Shown: positions 1 to 6,569 of the stretch, piece after piece
Position numbering within the stretch: the first letter of the stretch is position 1
Layout: each line of letters starts with the position of its first letter
Source of the DNA: Oscillospiraceae bacterium
Lineage (GTDB): Bacteria; Bacillota; Clostridia; Oscillospirales; Ruminococcaceae
Direction of reading: 5' to 3'
DNA: 19,182 nucleotides
Assembly (NCBI GenBank): GCA_019413245.1
Contig: DXNX01000039.1
Location: 1 to 19,182 of the forward strand
Position numbers and translations under genes: made by a program
Notes under the pieces: model-generated
The model's database searches: none
The model's input: only the letters and a program-made list of their open reading frames with translations
Told to the model about the DNA's origin: nothing

Positions 1-1228
1 TCGCCACATCCTCCGGGTTCTTTTCGTCGAACTGCAGCGCCGGCAGCGTGCGAATCAGATTCTGACAGGTGGAGAAGATCCGCAGCTTCGGGTGCTTTCC
101 TCCCTGCTCGTCCTCTATGTCAGCCAACCATTCACGGGTTGCTCTCCATCCGGCTATGCGGTCATTGCTTGTCTTTGTCAGCTGGATTCCGTATTCCGCG
201 AATATTTCCGCCGTGCTGCGCCCGGTGTCTCGGTTCCGGTTCCACAGGTCCGGCGGTGCCAGCCAGGCTTCCACCTTTTCGCATGACGGCGTCATCTGCA
301 GGATTCTGGCAGCGGCGGAGCTGATAATATGGCCGCGGCCATCAGCGCCCTTTTGGTTGTCCCGGCCTTCATACAGCTCCCGGTATACAAAGCCTTCTCC
401 TTTTTCGTCCAAGGCGATCCAGTAGACCGCCAGCATGTCGAGGCCGTAGTCCATGGTGACGTACCGCCTCCACCATTCCGGCAGCTGGAAAGGCTCCACA
501 ACATGCTTTTCGCGCTTGAACTCCCCAAAATACTGCCCGTCGAAAAGGTCCCACTCCCCGTCAAGCCAGCCCTTGCGGATTTTCTCCGGCAAAGCCTGCA
601 GCCTCTTCAGATACCCGGGGTCCTTTTCCATCAGCACGGCATTGTCCCAGACCTTCGCCTGGATGAAGCAGTAGTCCTCCGGATCTTCCTCCGGTTTGTA
701 ATCCCGGTCAATAAAAAGACGCTTCACCCAGGTGTGTCCGATTCCGCCGGGGTTGCAGGTCAGATAAAAGCGTTTCGGCTTCTCGTTGGCGCCGCGAAGG
801 CAGGCCGTCAGTATCTGATACCAGCTTTCCGGCCACTGGGTCGCCTCGTCCAGGAAAATGACGTCGTACTCAATGCCCTGATACCGCAGGATATCACTGT
901 CGTTATCGCAGTATCCCAGGACGATGCGGCTTCCGTTTTTCCAGCAGAATGCCTTCTCGTCCTTCTTGTACCGGCAAAATTTATCCCTGATTGCCGGAGC
1001 AATTTCCATTGCCATCGGCTGTACAAAGTTCTCATATAATTCCGGATATGTACGCCGCAATACCAGGCATCGGATTCCTGGATATTTCAGCGCCAGCATG
1101 GTCGCCTTGGCACGAATTGCCCAGCTTTTCCCACCTCCGCGGGCGCCGCCATATCCCACATATCGCTTTCTGGCGAGGAAGAATTCCTTTTGCTTTGGGT
1201 TTGGTTTCCCGATTGTCAGCGTAGTCAC
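1..1228 (-). CDS. terL: Phage terminase large subunit (3' part cut by window edge)
   Basis: This is the ATP-driven DNA packaging motor and headful or cos nuclease. The frame is open over 409 codons from a GTG at 1228 to the window edge. Walker A is GGARGGGKS at residues 27-35 (K34). Walker B is VIFLDE near 123-128 (D127, E128). The coupling motif LTCNPGG lies near 156-162, and the nuclease domain begins with the MDYG acidic motif near 259-262 (D260). AGGAG lies 8 nt before the GTG, and an in-frame stop just upstream rules out a longer protein. The GTGA overlap with terS implies translational coupling. The missing end should carry the remaining nuclease residues. The family assignment is firm; the packaging type cannot be told. 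Confidence 0.95.
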   Translation of the reverse strand, partial: MTTLTIGKPNPKQKEFFLARKRYVGYGGARGGGKSWAIRAKATMLALKYPGIRCLVLRRTYPELYENFVQPMAMEIAPAIRDKFCRYKKDEKAFCWKNGSRIVLGYCDNDSDILRYQGIEYDVIFLDEATQWPESWYQILTACLRGANEKPKRFYLTCNPGGIGHTWVKRLFIDRDYKPEEDPEDYCFIQAKVWDNAVLMEKDPGYLKRLQALPEKIRKGWLDGEWDLFDGQYFGEFKREKHVVEPFQLPEWWRRYVTMDYGLDMLAVYWIALDEKGEGFVYRELYEGRDNQKGADGRGHIISSAAARILQMTPSCEKVEAWLAPPDLWNRNRDTGRSTAEIFAEYGIQLTKTSNDRIAGWRATREWLADIEDEQGGKHPKLRIFSTCQNLIRTLPALQFDEKNPEDVA

Positions 1229-1842
1229 CCCATCATCTCCTCATCCCCCAGAAGCTCCAGCTGCAGCACATCGCCTTCTGCCGTGTCCTCCAGCATTCCG
1301 TCCGCGTTTTTGGTCACGCTCACCAGAGTGCGGGTATAATTTGTCACGCCGAAATCACTCATCGGCTTGTGTCTGGCCATCATGCGTTCCAGCATATCAC
1401 GCTCTCCTGGCTTCTCAGGTTCAATCTCACGAACCGGCCCCAGTGCTTTACACGCAGGATCTTCCGGGCCGTCATAGGATATCAGGCCGTCTAACTCGTC
1501 CAATCGTTTACGACAATACTCATAAATTTCTGCATCCCCTGCATTTTGTTCCAGGCGGCGCCGCATGTACTCCACGCTGTTCACGGCAGCCGATGCGGCT
1601 TTGTGCGCTACTGCCTGAATCGCATTGGCGCGGGCCTGCTCAAACAGGCTTTTTTCGCTTTTACCTGCCCGCCGGGCCTGGGCTTGCCAGCTTCGCAACG
1701 TGCTCTCCGGGACGTTATACCGCCGGGCAACATCCGAAAGATTGTTATGTACCAGCAGGTCGCACAGCGCTGCCGTCCGTACATCCTCCGGCCATTTTTT
1801 CCCGCGCCGGGTACCCTTTACGGTATTGTCGTGATACCTCAC
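1225..1842 (-). CDS. terS: Phage terminase small subunit
   Basis: This 205-residue protein should recognise the packaging site on phage DNA and load the large subunit. Residues about 18-52 form a helix-turn-helix of the type common in small terminases: an AALCDLLVHNN helix, then LSDVARRYNVPESTLRSWQ. The central part (55-120) is helical and charged, as expected of an oligomerisation region, and the C-terminus is acidic. The start is a GTG with AAGGAGG 8 nt upstream. A promoter with an extended -10 box lies just ahead, so this is the first gene of the late operon, and its stop overlaps the terL start. The position directly before terL supports the call as much as the sequence does. Confidence 0.88.
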   Translation of the reverse strand: MRYHDNTVKGTRRGKKWPEDVRTAALCDLLVHNNLSDVARRYNVPESTLRSWQAQARRAGKSEKSLFEQARANAIQAVAHKAASAAVNSVEYMRRRLEQNAGDAEIYEYCRKRLDELDGLISYDGPEDPACKALGPVREIEPEKPGERDMLERMMARHKPMSDFGVTNYTRTLVSVTKNADGMLEDTAEGDVLQLELLGDEEMMG

Positions 1843-1869
1843 AGTTCCCTCCTCCTTGGTAAGCAGGGT

Positions 1870-1898
1870 ATTATATCACACTTTTTTGGGTACGCTAA
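1870..1898 (-). promoter_or_regulatory. Late promoter ahead of terS
   Basis: On the minus strand a perfect TATAAT (1870-1875) is preceded by TGA, giving an extended -10 element (TGnTATAAT). At 17-bp spacing the -35 position is TTAGCG (1893-1898), a poor match to TTGACA. A strong extended -10 with a weak -35 suggests a promoter that needs an activator. A 6-bp dyad (GGGTAC at 1888-1893, GTACCC at 1912-1917) brackets the -35 box. It drives terS, terL and presumably the structural genes outside the window. Confidence 0.7.
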
Positions 1899-1949
1899 TT
1901 CCCATCCAAAGGTACCCGCGCGCACGCGCGAGAATATTTATTTATTCTC
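1888..1949. promoter_or_regulatory. Nested dyads upstream of the late promoter (possible activator site)
   Basis: Three inverted repeats lie in about 60 bp upstream of the terS -10 box. They are GGGTAC/GTACCC (1888-1893 and 1912-1917), an alternating GC tract around 1917-1930 (CGCGCG-CA-CGCGCG), and GAGAATA/TATTCTC (1930-1936 and 1943-1949, 6-bp spacer). They fill the gap between the early-operon terminator and the late promoter. The placement fits binding of a phage late activator, but no protein is shown to bind here. Confidence 0.4.
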
Positions 1950-1965
1950 ACTGGCGAAGTTTCGC

Positions 1966-2008
1966 AAAAAAATCCCCCAACATGTAAGCCTGCCTTACAC
2001 ATTGGGGG
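1966..2008 (-). terminator. Rho-independent terminator of the leftward early operon
   Basis: Read on the minus strand, CCCCCAA...TGTAAG pairs with CTTACA...TTGGGGG around a 5-nt loop. The stem is 6 bp plus 7 bp with two mismatches between them (1974-2008), and seven T residues follow (1966-1972). It starts 8 bp after the stop codon of the last early gene (2016), so it separates the early operon from the terS-terL late operon. Confidence 0.85.
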
Positions 2009-2015
2009 GGATAAC

Positions 2016-2318
2016 TCAGCGTCTTTTTTCAAACGCCAGAACATATTCTCCATAGCTCAGAGGTCGAAGCCCCTTCGCCTTTCTTTTTTGATTTTCCTGT
2101 TCAACCTTTCGGACATAGAGGGTCAAGGGGTCGGCATCCTTCACTTTGCGCCGGCTCCTTGGTTTTTTCCTTTCCTGTTTTTGTTTTCTCGCTCTCAGGT
2201 TTTCCAGCTGACGTTCACGCCGGCATGCTGGGCACAGATCAGGCACTTTTCCTGTTCCGGCCACCTTGTATCTTGCACCACAATTTTTGCATCGGGCGCT
2301 TTTTGGTCGCTTTTTCAT
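2016..2318 (-). CDS. Small basic zinc-ribbon phage protein
   Basis: This 100-residue protein opens with a zinc-ribbon: CKNCGARY at about 10-17 and CPACRRE at about 29-35, giving a C-x2-C-x15-C-x2-C pattern. A long, very basic stretch (about 38-62, rich in RK and KK) follows, then a shorter helical tail ending in SYGEYVLAFEKRR. The combination suggests nucleic-acid binding, but the exact function is unknown. It is the last gene of the early operon, overlaps the preceding gene by an ATGA, and is followed directly by the terminator. Similar zinc-ribbon proteins next to terminase genes are common in Firmicutes phages. It could regulate late transcription, given its place just before the late promoter; that is inference. 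Confidence 0.75.
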   Translation of the reverse strand: MKKRPKSARCKNCGARYKVAGTGKVPDLCPACRRERQLENLRARKQKQERKKPRSRRKVKDADPLTLYVRKVEQENQKRKAKGLRPLSYGEYVLAFEKRR

Positions 2319-2533
2319 TTACTGCGCCTCCTGTTCCCTGCAAGGCCACGCAGCCGTACATCATTTTTGATTTTCTTTCCCCTTTCCACGTCCGCCTGTT
2401 CACCTCCTTGGAGCACCATCCTGGCCCTTGATGCGGCTCTTCCGACTTCAACACTTTCGGCATAGTCAGGGCATGAGCTGTGACAGGTTTGTGTTCTCAT
2501 TGGGCATTTGTAGCACGGATTCATTTTCCCCAT
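2315..2533 (-). CDS. Small Cys-rich phage protein (C-x2-C-x6-C-x3-C)
   Basis: This is a protein of about 72 residues starting MGKMNPC. Its N-terminus carries CYKCPMRTQTCHSSCPDY, a compact four-cysteine cluster likely to bind one zinc. This motif is recurrent in small proteins of Firmicutes phages with no known function. The rest is basic and probably helical. The ATG at 2533 is chosen because GGAGGG lies about 10 nt upstream; a GTG at 2551 is possible but has no ribosome binding site. Another ATG at 2524 would make an exact ATGA overlap with the upstream stop. The downstream start also overlaps by ATGA, so the three genes are coupled. Confidence 0.7.
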   Translation of the reverse strand: MGKMNPCYKCPMRTQTCHSSCPDYAESVEVGRAASRARMVLQGGEQADVERGKKIKNDVRLRGLAGNRRRSK

Positions 2534-3327
2534 GGGCTTTTTTCCCTCCACATTCGCATTCGTATGTAGTGCATGGACTCGATGTCGTTGTACTCCACGG
2601 AGATTTCCGCGATATTCCAGGACGGATATTTTTTCTGCCAGAAGGCACGGTCAAAAGCACGGCCGTCCCTTACCCATTGCTCGATCTGCCTGGCACTGTA
2701 TCTGTTGTCATTTTTCTTTGTCTCCGGCTTTTTGAGCCCCAGACTCTGGTGCCAGCGCCGTTTATGCTTTGGCGCTTTCAGCATATAGGCCGCCCGCTCA
2801 TTCAGGTTTCCTTCAATGGGCTGCGCCTTCCGGGTGTTGATTCTTCCCAGACTGTGCGCCTTTTTTCCTCTCCCGGTCTTCCACAGTTCTTCCACCTCAT
2901 CTCTCGTCAGACCCGGAGCATACAGGATGATGTGGTGATGCAACCGCTTGGCTTCTTCTCCGGTCTCCTGGTTTCCGCCCTCAGTCACCGCAACGTACTT
3001 CGGAGCAGGCAGCTTCTTCTTCTTGCATGCCCATGCAATGCGGCGCAGATAGTTCACCAGGTTCCGGTCCGCATCTTCAAAGCTCGCCGGTTCCTTGCCT
3101 CCTTCATACGTCGGATCCACAAGGAGGACTCCCGGTTTCACAAAGTTGGCAGCTACCAGACGGCAGAAATTCCGCCGGGCATTTTTCTCATTTGCCTTTT
3201 TCTGCTTTTCAGCAGATGTACGGATCTTCTCCGATCTTTCTCGGATCTCCTCCCGCAGCGGCACAATGTCTACTTCCTGATACACAGACGAACACACTGT
3301 CCGAAGCTCTCTGCGGCTCACTCCCAT
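2521..3327 (-). CDS. HUH-type rolling-circle replication initiator-like protein
   Basis: The 268-residue protein matches the layout of phage and plasmid HUH Rep nucleases (REP_ORF2/G2P type). Motif I is LLVDPTYEGG. Motif II is RLHHHIILY, carrying the H-x-H metal-binding pair. The candidate catalytic tyrosine is in ERAAYMLK, followed by the basic KRRWHQSLGLKKPE block usual after it in this family. Such enzymes nick one strand and join it to the tyrosine to start rolling-circle replication. The N-terminal 60 residues are charged and helical. The ATG at 3327 is chosen because AAAGGAAAGG lies just before it; an ATG at 3363 lacks a site. No other replication initiator is visible in the window. The family is fairly sure; an active role in replication is inferred. 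Confidence 0.75.
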   Translation of the reverse strand: MGVSRRELRTVCSSVYQEVDIVPLREEIRERSEKIRTSAEKQKKANEKNARRNFCRLVAANFVKPGVLLVDPTYEGGKEPASFEDADRNLVNYLRRIAWACKKKKLPAPKYVAVTEGGNQETGEEAKRLHHHIILYAPGLTRDEVEELWKTGRGKKAHSLGRINTRKAQPIEGNLNERAAYMLKAPKHKRRWHQSLGLKKPETKKNDNRYSARQIEQWVRDGRAFDRAFWQKKYPSWNIAEISVEYNDIESMHYIRMRMWREKSPWGK

Positions 3328-3424
3328 TTTGCCTTTCCTTTCGTTGAGAAGATAATACCTCATACAAGGCCGGCAAACAGGCCACCGCCTGCTTACCTTC
3401 CTTTTTATATGTGCGCTTATTCTT

Positions 3425-3751
3425 TCACGCTGTCATTTTCGGATTCACAGAATTCTCCATCAGCTGCAGACATGCTTCTCGCAGCTCCAGATTCTGTTTC
3501 AAAAGCGCAGCGTTTTCCCGCCGGGCCTCTTTCAGCCAACGGAACATGACCCGTATTGCACTTTCCGCCAGAGGACCGATCTGCTCGCACCACTCGTCCT
3601 TGACCGGCCTCTCATGGTTCCGTCCATTTTCGTCTATGTAGATGACAGCACCGTCCACCACCATCTGGCCGTCCATGGCTTTCAAATCCCGCTCCGCAAT
3701 TCCACCGGACGGAATATTCCGCCTGTATTCCGCGCGTGAAAACAGCTTCAT
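3425..3751 (-). CDS. Conserved hypothetical phage protein with C-terminal coiled coil
   Basis: I do not recognise the family of this 108-residue protein. The N-terminal half (MKLFSRAEYRRNIPSGG, then DGAVIYIDENGRNHERPV) looks like a small beta-rich fold. Residues about 65-100 (MFRWLKEARRENAALLKQN and on) form a charged amphipathic helix likely to be a coiled coil, so it may oligomerise. There are no cysteine clusters, membrane segments or signal peptide. AAGGAAAG lies before the ATG. It sits between the C5 methyltransferase and the Rep-like gene in the same operon, with 20 bp to the former. Confidence 0.65.
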   Translation of the reverse strand: MKLFSRAEYRRNIPSGGIAERDLKAMDGQMVVDGAVIYIDENGRNHERPVKDEWCEQIGPLAESAIRVMFRWLKEARRENAALLKQNLELREACLQLMENSVNPKMTA

Positions 3752-3771
3752 GGCACTTTCCTTCCTACCTT

Positions 3772-5334
3772 TTACACTGCTACATGGTCAATCCACTCGG
3801 CCATTGTGGCTATTTTTTTGCCTTCACACCACTCCGGAGCATTGGCTCTGGCCAGGGCTGTGGCGAACGGTGGCGGTACAGCATTTCCGCATCTGGCCAC
3901 CTGCTCCTTTTTCGGATAGGCTTTTCCGTCGCAGTCCGTTTCGATCTCATAGTCCGGCGGAAATCCCTGGGCGCTGTACAGTTCCCGCGGTTCCAGCATC
4001 CGCAGCCCGATATCCACGATCTGATACTTAGTGCCCCGTATGGTCACCAGACCGAACCTGTCTCTTGTGGTGATGGTATCCAGCGGCATGTCCACGCTGT
4101 GTGCTCTGCCGTCTCCGTAGTATTTGATCAGAAACGCCCGAACGTCTGCAAAGTGGCCGGCACCAGCCGTTACAGTGTGCAGCGGCTCCAGCACGTCCTG
4201 TCCGATGCAGTTATTGTTCAGCTGCACCACCATGGCGGCTGCCAGACCGTACCGGTTGGAAGCATCCACCGTTTGCAGCGGCCAATCTATACTCTGGCCA
4301 TGGTGCTCCTGCTCGTTTTGTTCGGTATGATACTGAATCAATGTAGGCGCCACCACTCCAAACCCGTGGCGTGCAGTTATAGTTGGGAGAGGGGTGCCGA
4401 CGTTCTGACCACGGAAACTTTCACCTCCGTGATTCACTTGGACAATGAACGGTTCCGGATTATCCAGAACAAATTTTCGGATTCCCCTGGCGATTCGGCG
4501 CAGCGTGTTTTCCGCCAGTGGCTTCTTCCTCTCAAAAATGGAAGGACAAGGCTTTGACCAGTCGATGATTTCAGCTGCTGTATGCCAGGGAAGGCGCTTC
4601 CCGCTCTTCACTTCTTCGCTTTTAGGGTCTCCATGTGTCGGTTCCGGCCAGACAATAGGCAGTCCATCCCGACGGGCCAGCAAGAAAAACCGTTTCCTGG
4701 TGGTTGGTGCTCCGTAATCACAGGCGGTCAGTTCCCGCCACTCCACCACGTATCCCATGGAACGAAGTTCCCTCACAAACCGTCGGAATGTCTTTCCTGC
4801 CCGGCGCTTGTCTGGCACCATCTTCTGTTCTTGCACCGGCACCCGTTCCCCGGGGGCCGCCACACTTCCGTCCTGCTTCAGTACCCGACCGGTGGTTTTG
4901 TCACGAGCCGCCACAAGAGGCCCCCATGTGGTGAACTCTGTCACATTCTCCATGCTGATAATCCGTGGGTGTACCGTCCCTGCCCACTTGAGTACCACCC
5001 AAGCCAGCCCGCGGATTTTTTTACTGACCGGCTTGCCGCCTTTTGCCCTGGAAAAATGTTTGCAGTCCGGCGAAAAATGTGCCCATCCCACCGGATGCCC
5101 GGCACAGGCTTTGCGCGGATCCACCTCCCATATGTTTTCGTTGTAATGGCGGGTGAAGGGGTGGTTTTTCCTGTGCATGGCGATAGCGGCAGCATCATGG
5201 TTGATGCCGATGTCCACGGGGCGACCGGTGGCCAGTTCGAATCCGGTACTCCAACCACCACCGCCACAGAATCCATCCACTGTGATTTCTTCTGTAAAAG
5301 ACAGCTGCGCGTTTTCGAAATCAGTCTGTTTCAT
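3772..5334 (-). CDS. DNA (cytosine-5) methyltransferase with repeated target region
   Basis: The enzyme transfers a methyl group from S-adenosylmethionine to C5 of cytosine in DNA. All core motifs are visible in 520 residues: motif I DGFCGGGGWSTGFE (20-33), motif IV FSPDCKHFS (87-95) with catalytic C91, motif VI MENV (128-131), motif VIII TTRKRFF (211-217), motif IX RELYSAQGFP (450-459) and motif X GNAVPPP (483-489). The variable target-recognition part (about 295-435) is built from four similar units, each with a P-L-x-T-(I/V) core and mostly followed by R-x-G-hydrophobic. The ATG at 5334 forms an ATGA overlap with the upstream PP-loop gene; longer reading would invade that gene. No restriction endonuclease lies beside it, so it is an orphan phage methyltransferase, probably protecting against host restriction. 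Confidence 0.93.
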   Translation of the reverse strand: MKQTDFENAQLSFTEEITVDGFCGGGGWSTGFELATGRPVDIGINHDAAAIAMHRKNHPFTRHYNENIWEVDPRKACAGHPVGWAHFSPDCKHFSRAKGGKPVSKKIRGLAWVVLKWAGTVHPRIISMENVTEFTTWGPLVAARDKTTGRVLKQDGSVAAPGERVPVQEQKMVPDKRRAGKTFRRFVRELRSMGYVVEWRELTACDYGAPTTRKRFFLLARRDGLPIVWPEPTHGDPKSEEVKSGKRLPWHTAAEIIDWSKPCPSIFERKKPLAENTLRRIARGIRKFVLDNPEPFIVQVNHGGESFRGQNVGTPLPTITARHGFGVVAPTLIQYHTEQNEQEHHGQSIDWPLQTVDASNRYGLAAAMVVQLNNNCIGQDVLEPLHTVTAGAGHFADVRAFLIKYYGDGRAHSVDMPLDTITTRDRFGLVTIRGTKYQIVDIGLRMLEPRELYSAQGFPPDYEIETDCDGKAYPKKEQVARCGNAVPPPFATALARANAPEWCEGKKIATMAEWIDHVAV

Positions 5335-6569
5335 CCCGACACCTCTTCCATGCTGATCTGCCCCAGCACCTGACCGGGGGCGTTTCGCCATTCTACCCCG
5401 ATATAGTCCAGCACCCGCCCCCAACCGTACCAGCTGCCGTCTGCATCCTGGCAGACGTGGTTCATCCAGAAGTCCCACTCCCTTGGGTTCTGGTCCCGCA
5501 GCCGGTCAAAACGGTTGGGGCGCTTTTCCATGTGGATGCCGAAGCCGCACATGGTGCATCCGGTGCGCTGGGCCAGGGTGGTGCGCAGCACCCCTCCGGG
5601 GCCGCGCTGGATCTCGCCGTATTCCTCGGGCACCGGCACTTTCAAATCCAGGACCAGCTGCAGCAGATCCTGCCGGTCAAAGATGGCGAAGGGGGCGCTG
5701 CGGATGGTGCTTTTGCCCCAGTAATTGCAACCGTGCATCATCAGGCTTTTCTGGCGGCGGCCACCCTCACTGGCCATCAGACCCAGGTAGGGCACGCTGT
5801 TGTGGGCCTTGGCCCAGTCATCGCAGGGCTTTTCCTTGAGGTAGTAGCAGCACCGGTCGGACACCTTGAAGGGGGCCGCCTCATATCCCAAGGCCGCCCC
5901 TTCCTCATCGGCGCCGCCAAACTTGGACAGCCACCGGCGGGAAAGCTGCATCCGGCTCTCGGTCTGCCAGCCGCCGTACTCCCCTGTCTCACCGGTGATG
6001 ATGGCATGGCGCACCGTGGCGTTGTCGCTGGTGGGATTCTGGAGCAGCGCAATCTTTCCCGCGATCTCCTTTGAGAGCACCGGCCAGCCGAACTCCCGGA
6101 TGACCTGCACCTTCGGTTTGAGAGGCGGCAAAAAGTACATGGCCGGTTTTGGTGGAATCCCTTCCAGCAGTTTCTGCTCGGTGTCCCGCCGGGCGGGGTC
6201 CGGGATGGAGTCGATCTCTGCCTGGGTCAAAGCGCCGTGGTCGTGTTCCCACTCGGCGTATTCCTCCTCCATTTCTTCCCGGATTCTGTGGTGAACCTTC
6301 TGCACCCCCTTCTGCTCCAGGGTGGAACAGCTGATGCAGGGCACCAACACACCGATCTCCTGCAGGAAGTAATGGAGGGTGATGGAATCCAGGCCGCCCA
6401 CCGACACATGCAGGTTCCGGCCTTCCTCGGTGTTGCGCTGCCAGAAGGCCCGGGCCACTTCCTCGGCGTGGCGGACCTTTCGCTCATAGGGCCAGGCCAT
6501 CATCTGCTTCATCAGCGCCACATTGTCCAGAGCGTTGGTCTCGGCCATGATCTGCCGGACGGTTTTCAT
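5331..6569 (-). CDS. PAPS reductase-family PP-loop ATP pyrophosphatase (phage type)
   Basis: The 412-residue protein belongs to the PAPS reductase/ATP-sulfurylase-like PP-loop family often found in phages. The nucleotide loop is VSVGGLDS (55-62), a variant of the usual SGGKDS. Paired cysteines (C240, C241), a GLMASEGGRR segment (263-272) and a C-x2-C pair in GCTMCGFG (337-344) fit this family, where cysteines may hold a cluster or metal. Such enzymes activate a substrate with ATP; relatives include CysH and DndC of DNA phosphorothioation. The substrate here is unknown. Its start overlaps the helicase-methyltransferase stop by ATGA, and its stop overlaps the C5 methyltransferase start the same way. 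That context hints at DNA modification rather than sulfate assimilation, for which no partner genes are present. Confidence 0.8.
   Translation of the reverse strand: MKTVRQIMAETNALDNVALMKQMMAWPYERKVRHAEEVARAFWQRNTEEGRNLHVSVGGLDSITLHYFLQEIGVLVPCISCSTLEQKGVQKVHHRIREEMEEEYAEWEHDHGALTQAEIDSIPDPARRDTEQKLLEGIPPKPAMYFLPPLKPKVQVIREFGWPVLSKEIAGKIALLQNPTSDNATVRHAIITGETGEYGGWQTESRMQLSRRWLSKFGGADEEGAALGYEAAPFKVSDRCCYYLKEKPCDDWAKAHNSVPYLGLMASEGGRRQKSLMMHGCNYWGKSTIRSAPFAIFDRQDLLQLVLDLKVPVPEEYGEIQRGPGGVLRTTLAQRTGCTMCGFGIHMEKRPNRFDRLRDQNPREWDFWMNHVCQDADGSWYGWGRVLDYIGVEWRNAPGQVLGQISMEEVSG

Noticed and set aside
924..1862. Plus-strand open frame of 312 codons over terS and the terL start
   Set aside because: It is antisense to two well supported terminase genes, rich in Pro/Ser/Arg without domain character, and has no ribosome binding site.
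2428..3549. Plus-strand open frame of 373 codons over the Rep-like gene
   Set aside because: It is a shadow of the HUH protein gene; the composition (Phe, Leu, Ser, Pro-rich) is that of a complement frame and no family is recognisable.
3736..5373. Plus-strand open frames of 273 and 263 codons across the C5 methyltransferase
   Set aside because: They are antisense to a gene with all catalytic motifs; no start signals or domains.
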